Assembly (NCBI RefSeq): GCF_007678255.1
Contig: NZ_VEED01000013.1
Coordinates: 62,001 to 126,000 of the forward strand
Length of the DNA: 64,000 nt
Reading direction: 5' to 3'
Source: Bacillus sp. X1(2014)
GTDB lineage: Bacteria > Bacillota > Bacilli > Bacillales_B > DSM-18226
In this document: positions 1-8,525 of the stretch, piece by piece
How positions within the stretch are numbered: the first letter of the stretch is position 1
Layout of the letters: each line of letters starts with the position of its first letter
Position numbers and translations under genes: made by a program
Notes under the pieces: generated by a model
Database searches by the model: none
Told to the model about the DNA's origin: nothing
The model's input: only the letters and a program-made list of their open reading frames with translations

Positions 1-1
1 A

Positions 2-616
2 GCAAATCCGGATGAAGTTCATTTAACCATCGGTGCTGTGCGTTATACAGCTCATGGACGCGATCGTAAAGGGGTTTGCTCTGTACTATGTGCTGAACGT
101 GTAAATGAAGGAGATACGCTACCGGTCTTTATTCAAGCCAATAAACATTTTCATCTGCCAGAGTCTCATGATATTGATATAATTATGGTTGGACCAGGAA
201 CAGGAATTGCACCATTCCGTTCGTTTATACAGGAACGTGCAGTGAATAAAGGAACAGGCCGGTCATGGTTATTTTTTGGAGACCAGCATGAAGCGTCAGA
301 TTTCCTTTATCAAGATGAGCTGCAACAATATCAACAAGATGGGGTACTGTCTAAATTAGATACGGCCTTCTCCCGAGACGGAGCTCAAAAAGTCTATGTT
401 CAGCATAAAATGCAGGAACACAGTAAAGAACTATTCGACTGGCTGCAAAAAGGTGCTTATTTCTACGTGTGTGGAGATAAGGAATACATGGCGAAAGACG
501 TCCATGAAACACTTATTAACGTTATTGAAAAAGAAGGTTCTATGAGCCGCGAAGAAGCAGAAACCCATCTAAAAGATATGCAAAAGCAAGGGCGTTATCA
601 GCGTGATGTGTATTAA
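2..616 (+). CDS. cysJ: Sulfite reductase [NADPH] flavoprotein alpha subunit, C-terminal part
   Basis: The gene enters from the left edge, so only about 204 C-terminal residues are visible. They form the FAD/NADPH-binding ferredoxin-reductase module: a GPGTGIAPFRSF nucleotide-binding motif, a YVCGD motif, and the terminal RYQRDVY typical of CysJ. The family passes NADPH electrons through FAD and FMN to the haem subunit CysI, which reduces sulfite to sulfide for cysteine synthesis. In Bacillaceae cysI often lies next to cysJ, but here an intrinsic terminator follows directly, so any cysI would be upstream of the window. The reading frame is open from base 2; the GTG at 38 is an internal valine codon, not a start. 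Confidence 0.9.
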   Translation, partial: ANPDEVHLTIGAVRYTAHGRDRKGVCSVLCAERVNEGDTLPVFIQANKHFHLPESHDIDIIMVGPGTGIAPFRSFIQERAVNKGTGRSWLFFGDQHEASDFLYQDELQQYQQDGVLSKLDTAFSRDGAQKVYVQHKMQEHSKELFDWLQKGAYFYVCGDKEYMAKDVHETLINVIEKEGSMSREEAETHLKDMQKQGRYQRDVY

Positions 617-638
617 AAGGTAAGTGAATAGTAAAAAA

Positions 639-668
639 AACCTTTGTCCCGTGGTACAAAGGTTTTTT
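639..668 (+). terminator. Intrinsic terminator of cysJ
   Basis: AACCTTTGT (639-647) pairs with ACAAAGGTT (656-664) and a T run follows, 23 bases after the cysJ stop codon. Confidence 0.85.
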
Positions 669-770
669 TACTATGTCAGAATTTAAGTGAACATGGTCTG
701 CTAAAGACTTTCTAACAACCTAAAGAGAATTTAGGTCATTTGTCTGAATGATTAGTTTTTTGTAATAGTA

Positions 771-799
771 TTGACAGTTTTTCAACATAATTATAGAAT
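771..799 (+). promoter_or_regulatory. SigmaA-type promoter upstream of kbl
   Basis: TTGACA (771-776), a 17-base spacer and TAGAAT (794-799) nearly match the vegetative consensus. Transcription would begin near 806 and give a leader of about 270 nucleotides before kbl. Confidence 0.6.
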
Positions 800-843
800 A
801 ACACTGAAATATATAAATCTATTATTTTAATACGGTTGAGAGA

Positions 844-996
844 AAGATCAACTAAACAGCTTATTACCACACTTCCAATTCCATAGCATCACACGTTCAA
901 AAGTAGGATTGAAAATTTTCGGGAGCAATTATTTTTCGAGATATAACTGCTTCTTTTTTGGTAGTTACTTGAAATCGCTTTCAGTTAGTTGATCTT
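844..996 (+). other. Long inverted repeat closing part of the kbl leader
   Basis: AAGATCAACTAA (844-855) is the exact reverse complement of TTAGTTGATCTT (985-996). The two arms enclose about 129 bases that include the cre site. No T-box or known riboswitch core was recognised. The 617-1075 gap holds no gene; its content is the cysJ terminator, the promoter, this repeat and the cre site. Confidence 0.45.
970..983 (+). promoter_or_regulatory. cre site (CcpA carbon catabolite control)
   Basis: TGAAATCGCTTTCA matches the TGWAANCGNTNWCA consensus at every fixed position. It lies about 165 bases downstream of the putative start point and 92 bases before kbl, so CcpA would act as a roadblock or repressor of threonine degradation when preferred sugars are present. 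Confidence 0.75.
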
Positions 997-1075
997 ATAA
1001 TAATTTTCCTGATGAAAAACGCGAGTAGGTGTTATGTGAAGAATCTAGTGAGGTAATTTTAAAGGAGGAACTACT

Positions 1076-2266
1076 TTGGCAAAAAAAGTTTTAAAGGATT
1101 TCTTAATACCCCAACTGAACGAGTTGAGGGAAAACGGCCTCTACAATGTCATTGATACTGTAGAAGGACCAAACGGCCCAATAATTACTATCAATGGCAA
1201 AGCATTAATCAATATGTCATCCAATAATTATCTTGGTCTTGCCAATAATGAAAGAATGAAGCAAAAAGCGCATGAAGCAATTGACGAGTATGGGTTAGGA
1301 GCCGGTGCGGTCCGTACAATCAATGGTACATTGACCATTCATAATGAATTGGAGAAAACAATTGCAAAGTTCAAGCATACCGAAGCGGCCATTGCCTTCC
1401 AATCCGGGTTCAATTGCAACATGGGTGCTATTTCAGCCTTGATGACAAAGAAGGATGCCATTCTCTCCGATGAATTGAACCATGCATCAATCATTGATGG
1501 ATGCAGATTATCAGGAGCGAAAATTATCCGCGTCAAACATCAGGACATGGACGATTTGCGCCGCGTTGCGAAAGAAACGATTGAAAGTGGTTTATACGAA
1601 AAAGTCATGTACATCACGGACGGAGTTTTCTCAATGGACGGTGATGTAGCGAAACTTCCAGAAATCGTTGAAATTGCTGAAGAGTTTGGGTTGATCACGT
1701 ACGTAGATGATGCCCATGGTTCTGGGGTAATGGGGAATGGTGCTGGTACAGTCAAGCATTTTGGACTCTCAGACCGCATTGATCTTCAGATTGGGACCCT
1801 TTCAAAAGCGATTGGTGTCGTAGGCGGTTATGTAGCAGGTACAGAACAGCTGATTGACTGGCTGAAAGTTCGTGCACGTCCATTCCTATTTTCAACATCA
1901 TTGACTCCTGGAGATGCGGCTGCATGTATCGAAGCAATCAATATCATGTCCGAATCGACAGAAAAGGTTGAAAAGCTTTGGGAAAACGGAAGATATCTAA
2001 AAGAAGGCTTAAAGAATCTTGGTTTTGATATTGGCCATTCCGAAACGCCAATTACCCCATGCATCATAGGGAAAGAAGATCTGACCCAATTATTTTCGCG
2101 CAGGCTGATGGAAGAAGGCGTTTATGCCAAATCAATCACTTTCCCAACCGTTCCTAGAGGTACAGGCAGGGTTAGGAATATGCCTACTGCTGCACACACC
2201 AAGGAAATGCTTGATGAGGTTCTAGCAGTTTATGAAAAAATAGGTAAGGAATTGTCTATTATCTAA
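1076..2266 (+). CDS. kbl: Glycine C-acetyltransferase (2-amino-3-ketobutyrate CoA ligase)
   Basis: This PLP enzyme of the alpha-oxoamine synthase family cleaves 2-amino-3-oxobutyrate with CoA into glycine and acetyl-CoA, the second step of threonine degradation. The 396-residue length is normal for the family. Visible motifs are YVDDAHGSG, whose Asp holds the PLP pyridine nitrogen, and GTLSKAIG, whose Lys forms the Schiff base. The start is TTG, placed by an AAAGGAGG site at 1061-1068. The next gene is an SDR-type threonine 3-dehydrogenase that makes its substrate, which strongly supports Kbl over BioF or other family members. The upstream cre site predicts catabolite repression. Confidence 0.93.
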   Translation: MAKKVLKDFLIPQLNELRENGLYNVIDTVEGPNGPIITINGKALINMSSNNYLGLANNERMKQKAHEAIDEYGLGAGAVRTINGTLTIHNELEKTIAKFKHTEAAIAFQSGFNCNMGAISALMTKKDAILSDELNHASIIDGCRLSGAKIIRVKHQDMDDLRRVAKETIESGLYEKVMYITDGVFSMDGDVAKLPEIVEIAEEFGLITYVDDAHGSGVMGNGAGTVKHFGLSDRIDLQIGTLSKAIGVVGGYVAGTEQLIDWLKVRARPFLFSTSLTPGDAAACIEAINIMSESTEKVEKLWENGRYLKEGLKNLGFDIGHSETPITPCIIGKEDLTQLFSRRLMEEGVYAKSITFPTVPRGTGRVRNMPTAAHTKEMLDEVLAVYEKIGKELSII

Positions 2267-2346
2267 TTAATAATTTCACCAAGAATACTAGAGTTTTTGC
2301 TTCAGTTTAATATTAGTAAAAGACACTTCAGGAGGTCCCGTTTATT

Positions 2347-3327
2347 ATGAAAAAAATTCTTATTACTGGCTGTCTCGGCCAAATCGGTTCTGAATTGACA
2401 CATCGTCTCAGAGTAATGTACGGAACAGAAAATGTTATTGCAACAGATATTCGCCATATTGAAGGCAATCCAGTTATCGAAGGTGGTATATTTGAAATCC
2501 TTGATGTGATGGATTACGAAGCAATGCTGGGCCTTTGCAAAAAATATGAAGTCGACACCCTCATGCATCTTGCAGCTCTTTTGTCGGCAGTAGGAGAAGC
2601 AAAACCAAAATTCGCATGGGACCTGAATATGGGTGGCCTGATGAACGCCCTTGAAGTTTCCCGTGAGTTAAATCTAAAACTCTTTATACCGAGCTCCATC
2701 GCTGCCTTCGGACCAGGAACACCTGCAGATATGACACCACAGGATACGGTACAAAGGCCAACTACTATGTATGGCGTCACAAAGGTATCCGGAGAATTAC
2801 TATGCGACTACTATTTTACTAAATATGGTGTTGACGTGCGCGGAGTAAGGTTCCCTGGACTGATTTCATACAAGACTCTTCCAGGCGGGGGAACAACTGA
2901 CTACGCAGTAGATATTTACTATGAAGCTCTTAAGAACAAGAAGTATACATCTTTCATTGGTAAAGGAACCTATATGGATATGATGTATATGCCTGATGCA
3001 ATCGAAGCAATTATCCAATTGATGGAGGCTGACCCTTCACGATTGAAGCACCGTAACGCATTTAACATCACGGCGATGAGCTTTGAGCCGGAACAAATTG
3101 CTGCATCCATTAAGAAATTCATTCCTGAATTCGAAATTTCATATAATGTTGACCCTGTACGCCAAGGCATCGCAGATTCATGGCCGAATAGCATTGATGC
3201 CTCTGCTGCACGTAAAGAATGGGATTTCAATCCACAATACGATTTGGATCGTATGACAAAAGATATGCTGGAAAATTTATCCGACAAATTAGGCATCCCT
3301 TTTAGGGAACTTGCATTAGCCTATTAG
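2347..3327 (+). CDS. tdh: L-threonine 3-dehydrogenase, NAD-dependent epimerase (SDR) type
   Basis: This 326-residue protein has an N-terminal Rossmann motif GCLGQIGSEL and a catalytic YGVTK (YxxxK) near residue 143, as in extended short-chain dehydrogenases. The NAD-dependent epimerase-like threonine dehydrogenases, distinct from the zinc-dependent Tdh of E. coli, have this size. They oxidise L-threonine to 2-amino-3-oxobutyrate, which Kbl converts to glycine. It lies 80 bases after kbl with its own GGAGG site and very probably shares its transcript. A UDP-sugar epimerase is the alternative, but the kbl neighbour argues against that. Confidence 0.88.
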   Translation: MKKILITGCLGQIGSELTHRLRVMYGTENVIATDIRHIEGNPVIEGGIFEILDVMDYEAMLGLCKKYEVDTLMHLAALLSAVGEAKPKFAWDLNMGGLMNALEVSRELNLKLFIPSSIAAFGPGTPADMTPQDTVQRPTTMYGVTKVSGELLCDYYFTKYGVDVRGVRFPGLISYKTLPGGGTTDYAVDIYYEALKNKKYTSFIGKGTYMDMMYMPDAIEAIIQLMEADPSRLKHRNAFNITAMSFEPEQIAASIKKFIPEFEISYNVDPVRQGIADSWPNSIDASAARKEWDFNPQYDLDRMTKDMLENLSDKLGIPFRELALAY

Positions 3328-3519
3328 TTTCTGGAATAATCATCCGTCTATGAATCTATTATAATTCATCTTTATGAAAAAGACAATTGTATTTTTCGGG
3401 TGGACTGCTTCCTAGGAATTATGTTATCGTAAGTTATACTACAATAACAAAATATGAACAAAGGGTTATATGAATCTTGCTTAATATTTAACAATAAGCA
3501 ATATAGGGGAGGAAACGAA

Positions 3520-4917
3520 ATGGCAAACAAGGAATTGAATAGGGGCTTAAGTTCACGTCATATTCAAATGATTGCTTTAGGCGGTACGATTGGTGTAGGT
3601 CTATTTATGGGATCTTCCAGCACAATTGGATGGACGGGGCCATCCGTTATGCTCGCCTATGGAATTACAGGTATTTTTCTATATTTAATTATGCGCGCCA
3701 TGGGCGAAATGCTCTACTTGGAACCAAGTACAGGTTCGTTCGCAACATTTGGTTATAAGTATATCCATCCACTAGCCGGATTTATGACTGCATGGAGCAA
3801 CTGGTTCCAGTGGGTGGTTGTCGGCATGGCAGAAGTTATCGCAATTGGCACATATATGCATTATTGGTATCCAGATCTTCCTGCTTGGATTCCTGGTCTT
3901 ATTGCTATGGCCATTCTTGGGGCAGCAAACTTTATTTCTGTTAAATCATTTGGTGAATTTGAATTTTGGTTTGCTTTGATTAAAGTCGTTACAATTATCT
4001 TGATGATTGTTGCAGGTTTCGGCCTAATTTTCTTCGGCTTCGGTAATGGCGGAGACGCGATCGGCCTATCAAACCTTTGGAAAAACGGCGGTTTCTTTAC
4101 TGGCGGACTGAAAGGGTTCCTTTTTGCCCTATCACTTGTTGTTGGTGCTTATCAAGGTGTAGAACTTATCGGGATTACAGCTGGTGAAGCGAAAGATCCA
4201 CAGAAAACAATCAGGAATGCGATTCAAAGTACCATTTGGCGTATCCTCGTTTTCTATATTGGTGCCATCTTTGTTATTGTTACTGTTTATCCTTGGGATC
4301 AATTGCATGCTATCGGAAGCCCGTTCGTAGCAACTTTTGCAAAAATTGGTATTACAGCTGCAGCTGGAATCATTAACTTTGTTGTTATCACTGCTGCATT
4401 GTCTGGCTGCAACAGCGGTATCTACAGCGCAGGGCGTATGCTTTATACTCTTGGTGTCAATGGACAAGCGCCAAAAGCGTTTGCGAAGGTTTCGAGTAAC
4501 GGAGTTCCTTTATTCGGTACAATAGGGGTATTGATCGGACTTGGCGTTGGCGTTGTGTTAAGTTATATTGCACCAGAAAAACTGTTTGTGTACGTCTATG
4601 CTTCAAGTGTTCTACCAGGGATGGTTCCTTGGTTTGTCATTCTGATCAGCCAAATCAAGTTCAGGAAAGTCCATGCTGATAAAATGGCCAGCCATCCATT
4701 CAAAATGCCTTTTGCGCCTGTCACTAACTATGTGACAATTGCCTATCTGACAGCGGTGCTTGTTGGTATGTGGTTCAACGAAGACACTCGTATTTCACTT
4801 ATTGCGGGTATCGTCTTCCTGGCTATTGTGGTAATCAGCTTTTATGCTTTTGGAATAAACAAGCGTGTACCTGCGGATCTTCAAGCAGAGGATATGACAG
4901 ATAAGAAAGCAGTTTAA
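3520..4917 (+). CDS. Amino acid permease, APC superfamily (AAT family)
   Basis: This integral membrane transporter of 465 residues has about 12 hydrophobic segments. The N-terminal [20 protein letters not shown] motif is diagnostic of the amino acid transporter (GabP/LysP/ProY/RocE) branch. The start is the ATG behind GGGGAGGAAACGAA; an in-frame ATG 22 codons upstream lacks a ribosome site. Lying between threonine and serine catabolic genes, it probably imports threonine, serine or a related neutral amino acid, but specificity cannot be read from sequence. A strong terminator follows the stop codon. Confidence 0.85.
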   Translation: MANKELNRGLSSRHIQMIALGGTIGVGLFMGSSSTIGWTGPSVMLAYGITGIFLYLIMRAMGEMLYLEPSTGSFATFGYKYIHPLAGFMTAWSNWFQWVVVGMAEVIAIGTYMHYWYPDLPAWIPGLIAMAILGAANFISVKSFGEFEFWFALIKVVTIILMIVAGFGLIFFGFGNGGDAIGLSNLWKNGGFFTGGLKGFLFALSLVVGAYQGVELIGITAGEAKDPQKTIRNAIQSTIWRILVFYIGAIFVIVTVYPWDQLHAIGSPFVATFAKIGITAAAGIINFVVITAALSGCNSGIYSAGRMLYTLGVNGQAPKAFAKVSSNGVPLFGTIGVLIGLGVGVVLSYIAPEKLFVYVYASSVLPGMVPWFVILISQIKFRKVHADKMASHPFKMPFAPVTNYVTIAYLTAVLVGMWFNEDTRISLIAGIVFLAIVVISFYAFGINKRVPADLQAEDMTDKKAV

Positions 4918-4931
4918 ACTTTAATAGCAGG

Positions 4932-4968
4932 ATAGGGACAGTTTCTATAAATTGTCCCTATTTTTTCT
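4932..4968 (+). terminator. Intrinsic terminator after the permease
   Basis: A 13-bp stem (4932-4944 with 4949-4961, one G-T wobble) built on ATAGGGACA/TGTCCCTAT precedes a T run. Confidence 0.85.
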
Positions 4969-5041
4969 TAAAGACGTGTTGCTAAGTAAGCAAATGGAAT
5001 AACATGTAGAGAATCTTAATATAGAAACTCAGGTGATAACA

Positions 5042-5701
5042 ATGAAGTATCGATCAGCATTTGAAATTATTGGTCCGGTTATGATTGGGCCTTCTAGTTC
5101 ACATACAGCTGGTGCCGTCCGCATTGGCCGCGTTGCCCGAACCCTGTTCGAGAGACAGCCAAAAAAGGCAGTTCTCTCGCTTTATGGTTCCTTTGCAAAA
5201 ACATATAAAGGGCATGGAACAGACTTAGCCCTTGTAGCGGGCTTACTAGACTTTGATACGTTCGACGAGCGGATTCCTGATGCATTGGCGATAGCGGAAC
5301 AATCGGGTATGGAGGTCATCTTTCAAGAGGAAAAGGCCGTTACAGAACATCCAAACACAGTAAAGATTAATCTTTTTGCGGAGGATAAAGAGATGGAGAT
5401 CATTGGTATCTCTATCGGTGGAGGATCGATTGAAATAACAGAAATCAACTCCTTCAAGCTAAAGTTATCGGGTGACCCCGCCATACTAGTCATGCATAAT
5501 GACCGTTTTGGAGTAATCAGCTCGGTAACATCCATTTTTTCGCAAAATAAAATAAATATTGGTCATATGGAAGTGGCCAGGAAAGATAAAGGCGACATGG
5601 CCATCATGGTCATTGAATCCGATGAAAAGATAAATGACCAGTTGGTAAACGATTTGCAAAAGCTTGACAACGTTATAAGTGTCATCCGTATGGTTGACTA
5701 A
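5042..5701 (+). CDS. sdaAB: L-serine dehydratase, iron-sulfur-dependent, beta subunit
   Basis: This subunit of the two-part L-serine deaminase (serine to pyruvate plus ammonia) has 219 residues. The N-terminal part carries the family signature GPSSSHTAGAVRIG, and an ACT-like regulatory domain occupies roughly residues 145-219. The ATG at 5042 is preferred because AGGTGAT lies four bases before it; the GTG at 5033 sits inside that ribosome site. Together with sdaAA it drains serine, which can arise from the glycine released by Kbl through serine hydroxymethyltransferase. Confidence 0.93.
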   Translation: MKYRSAFEIIGPVMIGPSSSHTAGAVRIGRVARTLFERQPKKAVLSLYGSFAKTYKGHGTDLALVAGLLDFDTFDERIPDALAIAEQSGMEVIFQEEKAVTEHPNTVKINLFAEDKEMEIIGISIGGGSIEITEINSFKLKLSGDPAILVMHNDRFGVISSVTSIFSQNKINIGHMEVARKDKGDMAIMVIESDEKINDQLVNDLQKLDNVISVIRMVD

Positions 5702-5756
5702 TCGGTGTTTTCAGGGTTGAACACTAGATTAATAGAAGACAGCAGGGGGAAATGTT

Positions 5757-6656
5757 ATGTTTCGTAATGTAGCTGAACTTGTTTCGCTGGCGGAACAACA
5801 TCAGGTAAAAATAGCCGAAATCATGATTCGGCAGGAAGTAGAAGTTACAGGTCTTTCCCGTGAAGAAGTGTTTTCCAAAATGGACCAGAACCTGACCGTA
5901 ATGGAACGGGCTATCGAACGGGGCTTAAATGGAGTAAAATCACGCACAGGACTCACAGGCGGAGATGCAGTATTGCTGCAAAACTATATTAAGAGCGGAA
6001 AGTCTCTGACGGGCTCATTGCTTTTGGATGCTGTTAGCAAGGCGGTTGCCACGAATGAAGTCAATGCTGCGATGGGCATCATTTGTGCGACGCCAACTGC
6101 CGGTTCGGCGGGAGTTGTCCCTGGTACGTTATTTGCGGTAAAGGATAAACTCAATCCAACTAGACAGGAAATGATTGAATTTTTATTTACGGCAGCGGCG
6201 TTTGGATTTGTCGTTGCAAACAATGCATCCATTTCAGGCGCTGCAGGCGGTTGCCAGGCAGAGGTGGGTTCGGCTTCAGGTATGGCAGCAGCTGCAATTG
6301 TTGAATTGGCTGGTGGTACGCCTAAGCAATCAGCTGAAGCAATGGCCATCACCTTAAAAAATATGCTGGGTCTTGTTTGCGACCCGGTTGCCGGTCTCGT
6401 TGAAGTGCCCTGCGTGAAACGGAATGCAATGGGTGCATCGAATGCTTTGACAGCAGCGGATATGGCGCTTGCCGGGATAACTAGCAGAATTCCATGTGAT
6501 GAAGTCATAGGAGCCATGTATGCAATTGGACAGTCAATGCCTTCTGCGTTAAGGGAAACAGCCGAAGGTGGACTGGCCGCTACCCCGACCGGACGGAGGC
6601 TCGAAGCGGAAATCTTTGGGCAGCCTAAGGAAAAACTGGTTGATTATTTAGTATAA
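5757..6656 (+). CDS. sdaAA: L-serine dehydratase, iron-sulfur-dependent, alpha subunit
   Basis: This is the catalytic [4Fe-4S] partner of SdaAB, 299 residues, the usual length for the Bacillus two-subunit enzyme. Seen in the sequence are the GLTGGDA motif, a Gly/Ala-rich region with GAAGGCQAEVG, and CDPVAGLVEVPC, which supplies cluster cysteines. The order sdaAB then sdaAA, 55 bases apart with GGGGG before the ATG, indicates one transcript. A stem-loop lies directly downstream. Confidence 0.93.
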   Translation: MFRNVAELVSLAEQHQVKIAEIMIRQEVEVTGLSREEVFSKMDQNLTVMERAIERGLNGVKSRTGLTGGDAVLLQNYIKSGKSLTGSLLLDAVSKAVATNEVNAAMGIICATPTAGSAGVVPGTLFAVKDKLNPTRQEMIEFLFTAAAFGFVVANNASISGAAGGCQAEVGSASGMAAAAIVELAGGTPKQSAEAMAITLKNMLGLVCDPVAGLVEVPCVKRNAMGASNALTAADMALAGITSRIPCDEVIGAMYAIGQSMPSALRETAEGGLAATPTGRRLEAEIFGQPKEKLVDYLV

Positions 6657-6666
6657 CTACTTCAAA

Positions 6667-6692
6667 AAGCTGCCGGTTACTCCTGGCAGCTT
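6667..6692 (+). terminator. Terminator stem between convergent genes
   Basis: AAGCTGCC (6667-6674) pairs with GGCAGCTT (6685-6692). The T tract is weak, so it may act only partly for sdaAA or for the convergent gene. Confidence 0.6.
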
Positions 6693-6705
6693 ACTTTATT
6701 GGTTT

Positions 6706-7776
6706 CTATTCTATCTTTACCTTGATTTTATCTATTGCATTGTATCCATAGCCTTTTTTGTTCCAAAAGGGTGATGTTGGCTGAATTCTATTTGTAGAAT
6801 CTGTTGCTCTTGATAAGATCGTGTATTCCCCTTTCTCTACTATAGACCATTCATATGACCAAGAAACCCATTCATAACCACTGGAATTTTCATTTTCGAT
6901 TTTCGCATTTAACCACGTTTTCCCATTATCAGTACTGACCTCTACCTTTGTTATATACCCTTTCCCTGTCCAAGCGATACCTTTAATTAGGTGCTTACCA
7001 GTATTAAGAACATCCATATCTAACGGTTTTTGTATGGTAGAGTTAACATTTATATTTGTGACGGGCTTAGTATCTTTGTTACTCTCTTTATGTGGATAAT
7101 AAACATAGTCAATGGACTGAAATGGCCCTTTAAAATTAGAATCAGTAATGGTTATTTGCTTAATCCACTTAACAGAAGCCATACCATACCATTGTGGAAC
7201 GATCAATCTTAATGGATAACCATGTTTAAACGGAATTGGTTGATCATTATACTCATAAGCAATAATGGTATCAGGATGTAGTGCCTTTTCCAAAGGTAAA
7301 CTCCGAGCATAAGTATAAATGGAATCTAAGTCAGTTCTTTTTCCGTAATCATACCCTTCCACGATCACTTCTTTTGCCCCTACTCTTATTCCCGCTAGGT
7401 CAAGAAGGGTTCGCATCGGAACTCCTTTCCAATACCCTTGGCTAATGGCACCCTTTTCCCATTGTTCTCCAAATACTTTAGGGTCAAAAAAACTACGTTT
7501 GTTTCCTGCGCATTCAAGGATTACTTTAACCGTTTTCGATGGGAGTTGTAGGAGATCTTGCATGGAGAGCAGCTTTTGAGTTAAGACAAAGCCATTTATA
7601 GGAAGCCAATAGTTGGAATAAGAAAGAGAAGGATAAGAAAAGTGGTTTTGTCTATAAAATAAACGATTATGGATGATATCAGTTTCTATAAACTGAATGG
7701 GTGTTTCCTGACTTTCAGGATGTAAACTACGTGTCGTTAGATGAGGCTTCATATCTGGATATTGAGAGTTGGGCAT
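6706..7776 (-). CDS. Sulfite oxidase-like molybdopterin oxidoreductase
   Basis: This 356-residue protein has the molybdopterin-binding fold of the sulfite oxidase family (about residues 45-220, with the Mo-ligating Cys in ECAGNKRSFF), followed by the Ig-like dimerisation domain (about 240-350, ending near RATDSTNRIQP). No twin-arginine or secretory signal and no haem domain is visible, so it is predicted to be cytoplasmic and to need a separate electron acceptor. The start is the ATG behind GGAGGG at about 7786; the ORF continues nine codons upstream without a ribosome site. It is monocistronic and convergent with sdaAA. The substrate is unknown; sulfite is only the family prototype. Confidence 0.85.
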   Translation of the reverse strand: MPNSQYPDMKPHLTTRSLHPESQETPIQFIETDIIHNRLFYRQNHFSYPSLSYSNYWLPINGFVLTQKLLSMQDLLQLPSKTVKVILECAGNKRSFFDPKVFGEQWEKGAISQGYWKGVPMRTLLDLAGIRVGAKEVIVEGYDYGKRTDLDSIYTYARSLPLEKALHPDTIIAYEYNDQPIPFKHGYPLRLIVPQWYGMASVKWIKQITITDSNFKGPFQSIDYVYYPHKESNKDTKPVTNINVNSTIQKPLDMDVLNTGKHLIKGIAWTGKGYITKVEVSTDNGKTWLNAKIENENSSGYEWVSWSYEWSIVEKGEYTILSRATDSTNRIQPTSPFWNKKGYGYNAIDKIKVKIE

Positions 7777-7941
7777 CCTTTCCCTCCTAACAAAAAAATT
7801 CAATATAAATAAATATGATGTTCTTTTTCTTTTTAGACCCTAATCTGTCGGGGATTCATTGTATTCCGAAAGGGGTTTATGGAATAATTATTAGTGTCGT
7901 AACTAGGATTAAGAAATTTAATTTGATGGAGGTAAATGAGG

Positions 7942-8274
7942 ATGTCGGACAATACAGCAAGTAAAGTTACAGCTAAAATCCACTTTATGCTAAAATCTAC
8001 TCCGCCGAGAACAACTTTTCATCAGGATATGTCAATTGAAGAACGGGATATTATGTTAAAACATATTGACTATTGGACAAACAAACAAAATCAGGGGATT
8101 GCTCTGGTCTTCGGTCCTGTTTTAAATCCTTCAGCTCCGCATGGACTAGCCATAATTGAAGTTGAAAATGAAGCTCAAGTACCAAAACTTGTCGAAGAAG
8201 ACCCAGCTGTAATTGCTGGTATAATGGAAACTGAATTTTACCCTATGAAAGCAGTGCTGCCGAAACACGCTTGA
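7942..8274 (+). CDS. YciI-like domain protein
   Basis: This small soluble protein of about 110 residues resembles the YCII-related ferredoxin-like fold family. After an extended N-terminus it has the pattern 'HIDYW..NQGIALVFGPV', then 'GLAIIEVENEAQVPKLVEEDPAV', the typical strand-helix layout with a late Asp-Pro. The family's reaction is not established. ATG 7942 is chosen over ATG 7936 because the TGGAGG site at 7927-7932 is nine bases away rather than three. It is transcribed alone, divergently from the molybdopterin protein and ahead of a strong terminator. Confidence 0.7.
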   Translation: MSDNTASKVTAKIHFMLKSTPPRTTFHQDMSIEERDIMLKHIDYWTNKQNQGIALVFGPVLNPSAPHGLAIIEVENEAQVPKLVEEDPAVIAGIMETEFYPMKAVLPKHA

Positions 8275-8319
8275 CCCTGTAGGCAGTGTTACTTAAAAAT
8301 GAAACTTGAATAAACAAAA

Positions 8320-8357
8320 GTAAATGGCTCAGTATTGGACTGAGCCATTTACTTTAT
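8320..8357 (+). terminator. Intrinsic terminator after the YciI-like gene
   Basis: A perfect 13-bp stem, GTAAATGGCTCAG (8320-8332) with CTGAGCCATTTAC (8340-8352). Confidence 0.8.
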
Positions 8358-8525
8358 CAATACAAATATAACAAAATAGAGACTTTTGGATTTTATATAT
8401 AATTCAAGAAAAGGAAATATAGACCAATTTTAAGTTTATTATATTATAATTAAAAGAGATTAATAGAAATTCATGATGTAAATACCATTTGGTATAAAGA
8501 GAATGTTGAAGGGGGAAACACATGA

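Noticed and set aside
806..1075. T-box or glycine riboswitch in the kbl leader
   Set aside because: No T-box sequence (AGGGTGGNACCGCG-like) and no glycine-aptamer core was found.
5984..6517. 177-codon minus-strand open frame opposite sdaAA
   Set aside because: Antisense shadow of a well-conserved gene; its composition mirrors the sdaAA codons.
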